Assembly: GCA_905221605.1 (NCBI GenBank)
Contig: CAJNDS010000768.1
Span: forward strand, 458,359-522,358
Source of the DNA: Symbiodinium natans
Lineage: Eukaryota; Sar; Dinophyceae; Suessiales; Symbiodiniaceae
Length of the DNA: 64,000 nucleotides
Reading direction: 5' to 3'
The notes under the pieces were generated by a model. The model ran no database searches. It saw nothing but the letters and a program-made list of their open reading frames with translations, and was not told the DNA's origin. Each line of letters opens with the position of its first letter. Position 1 is the first letter of the stretch. A program made the position numbers and the translations under genes. This document shows positions 21,787 to 32,972 of this stretch, one piece after another.

Positions 21787-21950
21787 TGGGCGTCGAGCGA
21801 TGCTTTGACAAAGATCGAAGACGCACAGAAATTTGAGGAATCCAAGCAGCAGTCGGACGAGTACGAGAGCATGGACATGATGCAGGAACTTAAGAAAATA
21901 TGCGGAGGTCATGTCACCCCGAAGAAACCTAGAGATATTGACACCCATGC
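21787..21950 (+). CDS. Candidate exon, acidic/charged; function unknown
   Basis: The plus-strand frame is open from 21787 to beyond 21950 and encodes a strongly charged stretch: TKIEDAQKFEESKQQSDEYE followed by SMDMMQELKKICGGHVTPKK. Glu, Asp, Lys and Gln dominate, unlike the Arg/Pro/Ser-rich random frames elsewhere, which suggests real coding or a former exon. No ATG opens it, so it would be an internal exon. Downstream it runs into TATACATATG-type simple sequence at 21960-22045, where coding probably ends. No domain recognised. Confidence 0.35.
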
Positions 21951-22700
21951 CCATACTCCTGGAGTATACATATGTGTGTATATTATACATATGGGCATAT
22001 AACCTATATCATACACATAACAATGAAAGAACAAATACATATATATATGTAAACAGTCACGCTGAACATACCGTAGGGTCGAAGGGTTCCGGACTTCCGG
22101 ATGATGTAGGTGTAGGACCGTGGAGGGTCGGGAGAGTTTGGCATATGCATGGCTAGGTGCTCAAAAAAACACGTAGAACAAGGCGCGCGATGTCCAACCC
22201 TCCTCTACAACTAAACGTCCAGTTTCCATGACAGTGGATCCAAGGCTAAGAAGCTAAGCTCATAGGCCCCCCAAAAAGTGTACACTTTCAGTTCTACAGG
22301 GGATTCTAGTATCCCAAAGAGCATGAAGTGTACTCACTCAGCGACTAAGAAGGCTAAGAAGCCGAGGGTGCCAAGGCTTCCGATTGGTCGAAAGACTTGT
22401 CACCGGTTGGCAGGGCTAAAGCTGAGCTGGGTGCCTAAATACCTTAAACCCCAAACCCCAAACCCCAAACCTTAAACCCTAAACCCCAAAGCTTAAACTC
22501 TAAACTTGCCCTAAACCCCTCAACTTCCGGGTCGCTTTGAAGGATCTTGAACCAAGAGCCGCCTCCAACGACTACTTACTGAAGAACCACCAAAAAACAT
22601 AAGATCCTTAAGGTTTAGGGTTTAGGGTTTGCGGTTTAGGGCAATTGTCGGCTAGTCTTCTTCACTAAATCATTAAGACCCTCTTCCTCATTAGGGCAGT
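21951..22700. other. AT microsatellite, palindrome and heptamer variants
   Basis: ACTCCTGGAGT lies inside a larger palindrome between CCCATGCCCATA (about 21946) and TATGGGCATAT (about 21991). An (AT)-rich stretch continues to 22050. CCCCAAA/CCCTAAA array at 22444-22493. TTTAGGG island at 22612-22640. Weak frame 22278-22475 runs into the heptamer array. Confidence 0.45.
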
Positions 22701-22707
22701 ATTGGGA

Positions 22708-23064
22708 TTATTGTTCTTCATGCTTTTGTAGACAACTGCGGCCGAGCAGCTTCACAACTGCCATGTGCATGCCAAGGAAGGCAAGAACTCCAAGGCAAGA
22801 TGATGCGGGAGACCTGCGAAGTAGGTCTAAAGGTTGGGAGTTTGCGCCGGGGGCTTTGCAATCTTTTGTTCCCCCACGAAAACCCAGCCCAATAATCGAG
22901 ACCCTGTGAGCCCAGATATCCAGCAGTGACGACAGTTTCGCATTTCGTGAGCCCAGAGATCCAAAAAGGGACGGCAGCTTCACGAGTTTCGCGTTTCGCG
23001 AACGCAGAAGTCCAAAAACGACGATGGTTTCGAGGACGGCGAGAGCGCGATTTTCATCCAACAT
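22708..23064 (-). CDS. Candidate exon or small ORF with an internal repeat; function unknown
   Basis: An ATG-initiated minus-strand frame of 118 codons. The first 60 residues look protein-like (MLDENRALAVLETIVVFGLL) and contain an internal duplication, SRNAKLVKLPSLFGSL followed by SRNAKLSSLLDIW, that is visible in DNA as repeated TTTCGC-type blocks at 22936-23010. The remainder is less convincing. Upstream (23105-23155) is a CGCGCG-rich tract. It may be a first exon. No family recognised. Confidence 0.3.
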   Translation of the reverse strand: MLDENRALAVLETIVVFGLLRSRNAKLVKLPSLFGSLGSRNAKLSSLLDIWAHRVSIIGLGFRGGTKDCKAPGANSQPLDLLRRSPASSCLGVLAFLGMHMAVVKLLGRSCLQKHEEQ

Positions 23065-24845
23065 GAGAGCACGCAGGCCTCGAGAAAAAACAAATCGTCC
23101 GCAGCCAGCGCGCGCGTGCGCGCGCGCCAGCTTGGTGTGCTGCGCGCGCCAGCAGATCTAGTCCCCCTTACTCTTCACTTCGGCACCCCTCAGTGTTGGC
23201 CCAATGCTTGGGTAAGTTTGGGCCAAACCCCTTCTATTTGTTCTTTCGGAGTGAGGACTTTTGTTCTTTGCTGTTGTAGGGGGAAGGGAGTCATTGGAAA
23301 AACCTCAACCGGGCAGCGTACCAGCACGAGCTCTGCAAACTAAACTAGTTCAAGGGAGATTATGCTTGTAATAAGTTATTTCAGACACGCCCACACACGC
23401 ATTCATGCACGCATGCAGAAGCAACGTAGTTCAAACGATGCATAATAACACTGTCTCCCGTCTTCGGTGGCCCCACCTGATGAGCTTGTAGCTCTTTTCC
23501 ATCTCCGGCCAAAGTCGCCCGCACCTCGGCCACAAATCGCCCTATATCATAATAAAAACATAATGATAATATTAATAGGAACAATAATAATAAACAAGGT
23601 TTTAGAAATAAGAATAATAAAAATGAATAATGAAGCGATTGTAATAACAATAATAATAATACCGATAATAACAATAGAAATAATGTCGAGTCATAGGCCA
23701 CGTGTCAGACTTCGGGCGATGGATTCTGTTCTTTGTTCTCCTTGTGGAGTGACTCGTGCCCCCAAGCCCTATACCCATCAAATCCGGGCTGCAGATCTCC
23801 TGCGACGTAGAAGGGCCAGCAGGCCAAGGATTCGGTCACCTCCCAGTGACACTGCTATATATTCTGCGTATAGTTAGGGTTTAGGGTTTAGGGTTTTTTT
23901 TTCCCTCCTGCACAGCTGGGGCGAATCCGCATCGCAGGGCTACGTCGGGTCCGAGGTGATCTGAAATACCCAGGGAACAAAACATCCCCTTGCGCGCTCT
24001 TCACGGTTTAGGGTTTAGGGTTTAGGGTTTATTGTATACTATTGTATATACCTCGCTTCGAAGGGTACCCCGTCTTGCTACACTGCAAGCTGCGTCCCTT
24101 GGTCGACGAAGGACTCGACGGGCTCATTCCGAAAGGTGCAAGAAGTGATCTGTAGATTCTTTTATATGAATTATATGCTATTCTATATGATTATACATGT
24201 TTATATAATAGTATTGCTATATCTAATAACTTGTCCTTATATTGTGACATGGTCTTTGTTTAATCGTACTATATATATATATATAGATTGTGAGATATAT
24301 GGTTATACATTATACATTCTCATATATCGCTCTATATTACAGTCCGAGCTGCACTCAGGAAGGTCGAGTAGTGGTACGTGGCCAGTGCCGCGACCATGAG
24401 GGAAACAGCCATGCGCCGTCGGGCGCTCTCCTTGTGGCCCAAAACCTTCAAACCTAAACCCTAAACCGCAAACCCCGAAACCCTAAACCCTAAACCCTAA
24501 ACCCAGCTCGACTCGGAAGGAAAGAACACTACGTACACGCCAAAGCAGAAGGTGGCACGAGGCAAGCCACTTGTAAGAAGAAACCTCAAGCCACCTTAGA
24601 AACCTTTGGGTTTAGGGTTTAGGGTTTAGGGCTCTGCCCTGGCGCAAACAAGACGCAATCTGCTCCAGCTGCGAGCTGAGCAGGCGCCACCACAGCAGCC
24701 TGCAAAGTCAGCGAAGAGCTGGCAACCGATCACAGGAGGGGACGAAGGCAAGGACTCCATACCCTAAACCTTAAAGCCTAAACCCCTAGCTCAGTTTCAA
24801 ACGCCCGAGTCCAGTCCAGTCTAATACTCCCCTGAGTTCCCTCGA
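23065..24845. other. Mixed interval: CG-dinucleotide tract, AAT-rich tract, AT-rich island
   Basis: CGCGCGTGCGCGCG-type sequence spans 23105-23155. A degenerate (AAT)n/(AATA)n tract spans 23545-23690 and encodes only Ile/Asn/Met-rich artefacts. TTTAGGG islands lie at 23875-23896 and 24005-24030. An AT-rich island of degenerate TATATGAT words spans 24150-24340. Mixed CCCTAAA units lie at about 24455-24505, and TTTAGGG units at 24608-24632. Confidence 0.5.
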
Positions 24846-25600
24846 TCAACTCCGCACCGCGTAGTCTCCGTTGTTTAAGGTCTCGTACACTTCTGGCGGG
24901 CCCTTCCGATGAAAGGCGAAAGGCTCGAATCTCAGCCCCAAACCCAACCCTAAAGCGTTTGGAGTGCGCTTCAGTGATAAGACAGGGTTTGTCTTGGAAA
25001 TGTCTCGAGTCGGATCCTGCCAAATTTTCTGGGACTTCCTGAGATTTCCTGAGCTCGTCAACACAGAATTGTTACTGTCACTATGCAAAATAATCCATTT
25101 GAATGGTTCTTTGACCTCACCTCGTAAGCGCGTCTTGGGATGTGCTGCTGCTCGTGCGTGTGTTTGGGCCGTAACGGAGTGAGACTCGCGGGCTCGTGGC
25201 GTCAAAAAACTAAGGCCTGACCACCACAAGTGCTAAGCAGACCCCAACTGCGCAACATTTCCAAGAGATGTCCCAACTGAAGCACTTCGTGCCCCCGGGC
25301 CGCCCGAACAGGTACCAATGAATCTGCTCACCAGAGAAGAGCAGAAGGTGGACCACCTTGCGCACGTAGGCCGCGGGATCGAAGAGCAGCTTGCCTGCCC
25401 CAAAGAACCGGGAACTCACTTTGTTGTTTAGCATGGCCGGCTTCGTGGACAAAACAAAATGTTCGCCCCAATCCCCACCGACCGATGGTGGCTCCGCCTG
25501 CGAAGAACTGGTGGCACACCGGGTCCAGAATGACACTGAAGACGAGGATCTGGACGGCCGTGTCCTTACTTCATGCGCGCCAGTTCGTGCTCAAAGGCTT
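24846..25600 (-). pseudogene. Protein-like region split over several minus-strand frames; function unknown
   Basis: Three protein-like stretches follow each other on the minus strand. 25599-25570 reads AFEHELARMK. 25564 to about 25400 reads VQILVFSVILDPVCHQFFAG. 25480-25250 in another frame reads LLFDPAAYVRKVVHLLLFSG, then EQIHWYLFG. Then 25229-24846 (to a stop) reads VKEPFKWIILHSDSNNSVLT and ends PEVYETLNNGDYAVRS. A TTTAGGG-like block (24935-24962) falls inside the last stretch (ALGLGLGL). The gaps are too short for ordinary introns, so frameshift decay seems likelier than exons, though neither is proven. The motif FSG-x2-IHW-x-LFG recurs at 34.1 kb. Confidence 0.35.
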
Positions 25601-25604
25601 ATAA

Positions 25605-25934
25605 CAACTCGCACGTGCTTGTGCTTGAAGCAAGAGAGATGTTGTTGAGAATTTCGAGGCTCTCATGGAGAGTGGATATTAGGATCTGTATGTTCTCGCA
25701 GCGATGTCAAGAACGCGGCTGTGGAGATGTAATAATCGGGAAGTGCGGGAGGCAACTGGATCAAGGTGCAAATAAAGTACCTGACCTTACTACCAAGGGA
25801 ATCCTACTATTTTGGGGGTCCATGTTTAGGGTCCCTTATTTGCCCTAAACCCTAAACCCTAAACCCCCCCATGTGCCGACCACAAACCGTTGGAGGTCCA
25901 GGAGCTGTCAGGTGCTGCAAGGCTGGGTCCACAT
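25605..25934. other. Unique-looking interval with small CCCTAAA island
   Basis: CCCTAAA units lie at 25845-25866 just left of family E copy E1. No supported gene. Confidence 0.4.
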
Positions 25935-26037
25935 GGGGGTTTCCGAAAATGGGGGTACCCTTTTTGGGGGGTCCGTTTAAGGGGATTCTATTCTCTTTTG
26001 GGTATCAAATGGGACCCCTCTTTTGGGAAATGCCCAC
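25935..26037. mobile_element. MITE-like inverted repeat, family E, copy E1
   Basis: The left end GGGGGTTTCCGAAAATGGGG and the right end, reverse-complemented, GTGGGCATTTCCCAAAAGAG share the GGG-TTTCC-AAAA-GGGG pattern with E2 and E3. Length is about 100 bp. The core includes GGGGATTCTATTCT, which is shared in reverse orientation with E2 (AGAACAGAATCCC). Confidence 0.7.
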
Positions 26038-26394
26038 ATCAAAATCCCACGGCAAGACTTTGCATGCCCTGATTCATTTGGCTGCAATGGTCCTTCGTCC
26101 CTGATTTTAAAGCAGCAGGCTTACAATTGTATTCAAGCTGTGCAACTGGTTTTGGTGACAACTGTACTCACAAAGCATCGTAGGTTTCAAGCTTCACTCG
26201 GCCCGAGAAGTTACGGAGGCAATCTGGAAGTGCTCTCTGCTAGTTAGGGAAGCATGACCATATCTGAAGCCAGGTGGAAAGCCGAGTCCTATGTGAGTGG
26301 GCCGTAGGGTACCTGCGCCAGGCTGCCCGAAGCCGTGCTGCTTTTACCCCAACACCGACATTCACGACATTTGTGAAAGGGGGTTTAGGGTTTA
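26038..26394. other. Unique-looking interval, no gene
   Basis: Only short open frames, and a TTTAGGG dimer at 26383-26398. Confidence 0.4.
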
Positions 26395-26640
26395 GGGTGC
26401 AGCTTGTTTCGCAAAGGCTCTCTTGATGATCGCCCCACCTCTTGGAGGGTTCGCCCCTTTCGGCTCACAACCTTAGTCGGACAAACGTCGTCATTCTGGA
26501 GTCTGGCTAGAACCTCCCCCATGATATCTGGAGCAGAAAGCCTTTATATAGGTTTCATGAGTGCCCAGCGTAGTGGGCCCGAGAAATGCCGAGCTGCTCC
26601 ACTGATGAATGCCAGAGCTCGTGTTTGAAACGGGTGGATG
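26395..26640 (-). pseudogene. Weak protein-like minus-strand segment with an internal stop
   Basis: Read on the minus strand the interval gives ALAFISGAARHFSGPLRWAL, then MKPI, an in-frame TAA, and RLSAPDIMGEVLARLQNDDV before CPTKVVSRKGRTLQEVGRS. Both sides of the stop look protein-like, which suggests a decayed coding segment. The plus strand of the same interval is also open (26404-26628, 74 codons), so the call is uncertain. It runs into a TTTAGGG dimer at 26383. Confidence 0.25.
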
Positions 26641-27555
26641 AGCCCCAGTACTGCCGAGTAGCCTGGCGCAGAATAGAATAGAATGAGAATCAGAACTGAA
26701 CTGGAATTAGAACTAGCACTCGAACAGACATAACATAAAAGAATGGACTTGAATAGAAGTCCATCACATGCTGCACCATGCGGTTGAACATTCTCATCAG
26801 CTCATCAGACCAGGCAACATGTGGCACAGGCAGTAGTTACTTCGTTCGACCCTTCAAATGGATTCACCAAACAGCGTTGAGGACAAGAACCTCGGGGACC
26901 AACTGAGCCCTAAAATTGGGATTCACATACCCGATACCACTAGAATCCCTACTAAGCTACAGGGACCCATAAAACCCTTTTAAAGGGTTCACTTTGGTAC
27001 CCCCCAAGGCAGGGTCCCAACTAAAAGTTTCCTTGGCCTGGCATGTCAGAGGTGAGCGTGTGCGTCAGAACCACGAGCACCATCCTTACTGGAATTTAGG
27101 GCTTAGGGTTTCTTGCTGTGACACAGGCAGCTGAGGGGCCAAAGCACCCTGTAAACCCTATAAACCCTATGGCCTCAGTCCTGGCGTGAAGCGGCTTCCA
27201 GGTTCAAAAGGGTTTGGGTTGTAGGATTTAGGTTCGGGTTTGGGGTTGAGGGTTTGGGGTTTAGGGTTTAGGGGGGTTTCCAAAACTGGGGGGCTTCCCT
27301 GTGTTCCCTTTGATTGAGGTCTAGGCACGTGAGAGGCCAGGGCTTCACGGACTGGCGCCTAGGTCCAGGGAAAAGTTGGACTAAGTTTAGGGTCTGCGCT
27401 TAGTCATCAGAAACCCTACACCCTAAACCCTAAACCCTAAAGTTGCGCGAAGGCTCAAGATGAAGCGAGCATTGTCCAGGCGCTTCGACAGGTTGAAGGT
27501 GACCAGGCTGTCTCCTTGCGGGCTTCTTGAGCTCCGGGCTCAGGGTTCCGGTTTA
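26641..27555. other. Degenerate pentamer tract and heptamer motifs
   Basis: 26665-26755 is a degenerate AGAATAGAAT/GAACTGGAATTAGAAC-type tract. 26895-27010 may be a worn inverted-repeat element, with GGGGACCAACTGAGCCC on the left and GGGTTCACTTTGGTACCCC on the right. TTTAGGG/TTTGGGG motifs lie at 27238-27275 and CCCTAAA units at 27420-27440. No supported gene. Confidence 0.4.
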
Positions 27556-27674
27556 TGGGTTTTGGGGTTTCTAGGGTTTCTAGGGTTTCTAGGGTTTCTA
27601 GGGTTTCTGGGGTTTCTGGGGTTTTTGGGGTTTTTAGGGTTTTTAGGGGTTTTAAGGGGTTTTAAGGGGTTTTA
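27556..27674 (+). repeat. Telomere-like 9-mer array with graded variants
   Basis: Units change progressively from left to right: TTTCTAGGG (about 4), TTTCTGGGG (2), TTTTTGGGG (1), TTTTTAGGG (1-2), then TTTTAGGGG and TTTTAAGGGG. Because the 9-mer keeps the reading frame it encodes an artefactual (LGF)n peptide. Confidence 0.9.
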
Positions 27675-27774
27675 GTCTCTTAGGGCTTAGGGCAGCTGGG
27701 CCTTCCTTGTTTTTGGGGTCTCCCCCTCACGAAGGCTTGATAAAGGTTCTACCTTTTAGATCCCTTGTGCTGAA

Positions 27775-27827
27775 GGGTTTAGGGTTTAGGGTTTAGGGTT
27801 TGGGGTTTAGGGTTTAGGGTTTAGGGG
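27775..27827 (+). repeat. TTTAGGG array, about 7 units with one TTTGGGG
   Basis: Near-perfect heptamers about 100 bp right of the graded 9-mer array. Confidence 0.9.
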
Positions 27828-28306
27828 CCTTGCCAGCAACAGTGCAATCCCCAATGTCCCCACAAGCCGTGCAAGCTTTCTTGCGCAGCCAATGAAAACA
27901 AGTCGCGTCTCTTCGCAGAACGTTAGGATCGTTCGAAGGCTGAGGACAATTCTCGGTCACGGAGGGGCTTCGTGACGTTAAAGTTCTATGCTTGTACGCG
28001 CAATGCGCAAGAGGTCAAAATTCATGGTTTCAATGCCGGCAAACTGCCACTGGGCACGCTGAATACCCTGCAAGGGCTTTTGGTCCAATGAACTTAGCAA
28101 GGAGAATGTAAGAAGTGTGGGGATCCGTAGGGTATAGGCTCCATATTTTGGGGTTCACTTTGGTCCCCAAGGATTTCGTTTCTGCCGAAGGGCCCAGCAC
28201 GTGCAGCGCGGGGACGGTCCCAGCAGCCATAGCACGATCTCGTTTCGGCCTTCGGATGGAACGTCAACTTGCTGTGCTCGGGGCCACGTGGTTTTTATGG
28301 GAGTAC
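27828..28306. other. Unique-looking interval including a possible inverted-repeat element
   Basis: About 28079-28176 has weakly inverted ends (GGTCCAATGAAC and GTTCACTTTGGTCCCC) and resembles pieces at 34.75, 38.5 and 40.03 kb. No gene is supported. Confidence 0.35.
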
Positions 28307-28480
28307 ATTAACAATACTAATAATATTAGTAAGATTAACAATATGAATGAGATTAATAATATTAATAATATTAATAATATTAATAATATTAATAATATTA
28401 ATAATATTAATAATATTAATAAATATTAATAATATTAATAATATTAATAATATTAATAATACTAATAATATTAATAATAT
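28307..28480. repeat. Minisatellite of the 9-mer ATTAATAAT
   Basis: Nearly perfect ATTAATAAT units for about 170 bp, with diverged units at both ends and one break near 28418. The unit is rich in ATTAAT palindromes. Confidence 0.95.
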
Positions 28481-28557
28481 GAAAAAAAGAGGTAGGTATC
28501 ACACAAGGCACATGTCACGGCGATCCATATGATTTAGGCTCCCCCCTCGGCTAGAGT

Positions 28558-28861
28558 CTATAGCTCTCCAAGCTCCCCGACCTGCTTCTTGATCGCTGCT
28601 TTCTTCCACACGACGGGTGCCACGCGGATGATATCCGCAGCAATGGCAATGGCTGTGGGTTCAATTGGCCCCTCCAGCCAAAACAGCTGCGAAATGCAAT
28701 TTTGATTCACAGGGAGAGAATAAAAGGGTGCTCGGAAAGGGCCAATGATTTTGGGACCGACTTCTGGGTACATCCACGCACTGCGTATCAGTGGCCAAGC
28801 GACGATTCAGCAGCGTCCACACGACTCTCATCAGGGACTCGTTGGCCTTGCAAGCTTTCAT
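28558..28861 (-). CDS. Candidate two-segment coding region; function unknown
   Basis: An ATG at 28861 opens MKACKANESLMRVVWTLLNR and RLATDTQCVDV. Around 28775 the protein-like quality moves by one base to another minus frame, which continues VGPKIIGPFRAPFYSLPVNQ, LFWLEGPIEPTAIAIAADII and RVAPVVWKKAAIKKQVGELG to a stop at 28558. The end is Lys/Glu-rich after a hydrophobic Ala/Ile stretch. The frame change may be a very short intron or a one-base frameshift. A TTTAGGG-type motif lies just upstream (28865-28888). No domain recognised. Confidence 0.35.
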
Positions 28862-29435
28862 GAGGGTTTAGGAAAGTTTAGGGTTTGTTTTTGGCCACCT
28901 GCCTAGCAACCTCGCAGCCCTGCAGGGATGCAATGCGTCCACAACGTCCGCAAAATGAAGCCAAAACCAGAAGAAGAATAATGAAGCACAACGAGTTGGA
29001 GCATGACTCTATGTGAGGTCACCGTGCAGACATGACAATTCACCACCCACCGCAACCTGCAGACATCAAATTCTGTCATGCCCCCACAGGACCTCAAGGG
29101 CTGAGGGTTTAGTGTTTGGAGTTCCTGGAGTTCCCCCTGCCAACGACCCGTACCCGGGCACAGAAGGGCCAAGTGACACCGAAAGAACACATTCGGACTC
29201 TCCCCGCATGCACACCTTGTCCCCCAAAAAGGAAGCTCAAGGATCGACCCCGCAAACCCGCGCAGACCCAACATAGGGGCCTGTCTAACTGACTTCGAAT
29301 TGGCAGAGCGGGGTATGTTCGTACACCAGAAGCTTAACCCAGGCCCAAAACGCTGCTCAAGAGGCATTCATCGCACCCGTGCCGTCTCCCGTGAGCTCCT
29401 GTGACACATCAAGATTCAAGAATCCGTCTGGAGAA
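28862..29435. other. Interval between candidate minus-strand coding regions
   Basis: The minus-strand frame 29367-28903 is open for 154 codons but mixed in quality, with a heptamer-like LQTLNPQPL stretch at about 29100-29130. It could contain a further exon of the neighbouring candidates. I cannot support boundaries. Confidence 0.3.
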
Positions 29436-29783
29436 TCAGTCTGGTGGCATACCGTAGCTGTGCAAGTTGAGCGGAGGGGCTAAAGTCAAGCCACTGGTGT
29501 CATCTTCCCTTTCGTAGTGTCCAAACGTAATATGAGCCCCAATTAAAAGGGGCCTCGTCAACATGCAGGCTTCTTTTGAGTAGAAGGGGGTTCGAAGAAA
29601 GTCGAGATCAGCGGGCTGCAATAAGACATGGAGACCAGGATATCCACATGCATCCAGCAATGAACGGAAGCAAAACACCCCAAGCCCATGTTCACAATCT
29701 GTAAGCGCAAGTACGCGCGGATGGCTGAACCTTCGGAAAATGCCGAAATCGACTGCCGAAAGGAGGCCACCCCGCCCTCCCAC
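29436..29783 (-). CDS. Candidate coding segment, 115 codons; function unknown
   Basis: The minus-strand frame ends at a stop and reads convincingly protein-like throughout: VDFGIFRRFSHPRVLALTDC, LHVLLQPADLDFLRTPFYSK, LTRPLLIGAHITFGHYERED and a C-terminal LAPPLNLHSYGMPPD. A different minus frame (30007-29558) overlaps and also looks partly protein-like upstream of 29783 (IPSVWEGGVASFRQSISAFS), so the gene may begin there and switch frame through an intron or frameshift. The segment lies about 260 bp from the giant microsatellite. No family recognised. Confidence 0.35.
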   Translation of the reverse strand: MGGRGGLLSAVDFGIFRRFSHPRVLALTDCEHGLGVFCFRSLLDACGYPGLHVLLQPADLDFLRTPFYSKEACMLTRPLLIGAHITFGHYEREDDTSGLTLAPPLNLHSYGMPPD

Positions 29784-30042
29784 ACGGATGGGATCCGGGT
29801 GTGGGATAACCCTGTTTGCAGCAGGTGCCCGATAAACACAAACTGCACAAACGAAAAACCCGAAACCACCTCAACCCCAAACCCAAACCCTCCACCCAAA
29901 TCCGCAAACCCTGGCAAAGCTCCGCTGTGATCCGCCGGCGTGGCTTTGGCTCTCCAGACAGCAGCGCCGAGAGCACCTATTTGGTTGAGCTTCCTTCGGG
30001 ACGACATCTAGTATTTGCTTAAGAACCCCCGAAAAAAACAAA

Positions 30043-30543
<501 letters not shown>

Positions 30544-31137
30544 CGTACAACACGTACACACCGTACGTACACACACTACACACACGTACGTACACACACA
30601 CGTTTACGTACACACACGTACGTACACACACGTACGTACACACCACGTACGTACACACACTACGTTACACGTACGTACACCACGTACGTACACACACGTA
30701 AGTACACGGTACACACACGTACGACACACCAGTACACACACGTACGTACACACCACGTACGTTACACCACACGTACGTACACACACGTACGTACACACAC
30801 GTACGTACACACACGTACAGTACACACACGTACGTACACACACGTACGTAACACACACACAACGTACGTCCACACCACGTACACACACGTACGTACACAC
30901 GTACGTACACACACGACACGTTACACACACGTACGTACACACACGTACGTACACACACGTACGTACACACACGTACGTACACACACGTACGTACACACAC
31001 GTACGTACACACACGTACGTACACACACGTACGTACACACACGTACGTACACACACGTACGTACACACACGTACGTACACACACGTACGTACACACACGT
31101 ACGTACACACACGTACGTACACACACGTACGTACCCA
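30544..31137. repeat. 14-mer minisatellite containing ACGTACGT
   Basis: Unit ACACACACGTACGT (14 bp) is irregular to about 30,925 and then nearly perfect for about 15 copies to 31,135. Each unit carries the palindrome ACGTACGT. The block appears to grow out of the adjoining AC repeat. Confidence 0.95.
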
Positions 31138-31183
31138 CGCACGCACGTACACACACGCACGCACGCACCCACACGCACGTACA

Positions 31184-31231
<48 letters not shown>

Positions 31232-31595
31232 GGCACGCAGGCACGCAGGCACGCAGGCACGCAGGCACGCAGGCACGCAGGCACGCAGGCACGCAGGCAC
31301 GCAGGCACGCAGGCACGCAGGCACGCAGGCACGCAGGCACGCAGGCACGCAGGCACGCAGGCACGCAGGCACGCAGGCACACAGGCACGCAGGCACGCAG
31401 GCACGCAGGCACGCAGGCACGCAGGCACGCAGGCACGCAGGCACGCAGGCACGCAGGCACGCAGGCACGCAGGCACGCAGGCACGCAGGCACGCAGGCAA
31501 GCAGGCACGCAGGCAGGGCACGCACGCACGAGCACCCACGCACCACGCACCCACGCACCCACGCACCCACGCACCCACGCACGCACGCACACACA
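31138..31595. repeat. (GCAC)n and 8-mer GCAGGCAC minisatellite
   Basis: (GCAC)n runs from 31138 to about 31227. The 8-mer GCAGGCAC then repeats for roughly 35 copies to about 31515 with only a few changes (ACAGGCAC at 31380, CAAGCAGG at 31499). CACGCACC-type repeats follow to 31595. Confidence 0.95.
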
Positions 31596-31602
31596 CACGC
31601 AC

Positions 31603-31695
<93 letters not shown>

Positions 31696-31826
31696 GCACG
31701 CACCGTACGCACGTACGTACGTACGTACGTACGTACGTACGTACGTACACACACGTACGTACACACGTACCCACGCACGCACGCACGCACGCACGTCCGC
31801 GCGCGCGCACGCACGCGCGCGCGCAC
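31596..31826. repeat. (AC)n, (ACGT)n and CG-rich alternating tract
   Basis: (AC)n runs to about 31690, (ACGT)n at about 31711-31748, then GCAC/GCGC sequence ending GCGCGCGCACGCGAGCGC at 31826. Almost strictly alternating purine and pyrimidine, so a candidate for left-handed DNA. Confidence 0.95.
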
Positions 31827-32972
31827 GCGAGCGCACATCCTCAGCTTATTGTTTTATGATTGTTTCCTGGTCTTGTTTAGGGCCTACAGGTGGTGATCGC
31901 TTCGTTCCGGCTTTCATGAGGCGGTCTCTGTGCTTTCAGGGACTCAGAGGTGTTGTGAAGGCCGGGTACCTAACAATGCTTTGAGTTCAGGGTTGTCGAT
32001 ATGGTTGAAGGGTGGTGTTGGTGTCTGTGCCAAGATGCCTGGCATGTGTGTGTGTGTGTGTTTGTCCCATGATAAGTAATCCTGACTAATGCGATCCTCC
32101 TTCCCCCATTTGTTTTCAATTCTCCGGACACTATTCGACTCGACAGGACCTAATGGGTGTTTCGGACCAAGCGACATTTCGGCAATCTGGATTCGCTTGG
32201 TTGTGCTTGTTTTGTTTGTCATTTGCGTGCTTGTTTGATTTGTTTCTGTTTTCTGCTCTTGTTTGTTTGTTTGTTTGTTTGTTTGTTTGTTTGTTGTTTG
32301 ATTGCTTGCTTGCTTGTTTGTTTGTTTGTTTGCTAGTTTTGAAATTTTTGGTTTTTGGTGGTGTGTTGCATTCTTGAGCTTGAGTGTTGTGCGCTCGCTT
32401 CTTTAGTTCGCTGGGCCTGCTGGGCTTGGAGGGACCTCAGACCGACGAAAAGACCGCGCAGCAGCCCCAAACAGTGGCCCTCCCTCCGGCCAGAAGTGAA
32501 GAGAGAGCCAGATACAATCACCAAAAGGGGGGTTCAGCTCAAGCAAACACACACAGTGTCCCGTGAACCGAGGTAGGTTTAGGGCAAAAGTCAAAACCGT
32601 CCAAGATCCTGGACCCAAATTTTTTCTGGGCACCGGCGGAGTGGCCAAGCGCAGCCGCAGCGGCGGGAACGGACCCATGAAGGGCTCTTCACCTCACACG
32701 ACTTGAGAAACCAAAAACACCATCTGGGATCTTAGGCGATGGACCTGGGTCTTCAGGATGGGGGGGGGGGCGGGTGAAGCTAGGGTTTGTTGGACACACC
32801 GCTTATATAGTTATGGGCAAGGTATCTCTATAGTTCCAAGGGTCATGAGTTCATGATGATTCAGGTGCTGCACAGTGGCTGCTTCTGCTCGAGGAAGAGG
32901 CCTGACCATCTTCCTTTGCAGCGAGTAGGTTTGAATGCGGCACACAAGATGCAAGACATTCTTGCTGTTTCT
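31827..32972. other. Unique-looking interval with (TTTG)n tract
   Basis: A (TG)n stretch lies at 32046-32061 and a (TTTG)n tract at about 32255-32335 that makes Cys/Leu/Phe-rich frames. A G10 run lies near 32760. No supported gene. Confidence 0.45.

Noticed and set aside
27460-27675. Hydrophobic (LGF)n protein, possible membrane protein
   Set aside because: The 9-mer telomere-like array keeps frame by length. The peptide is a by-product.
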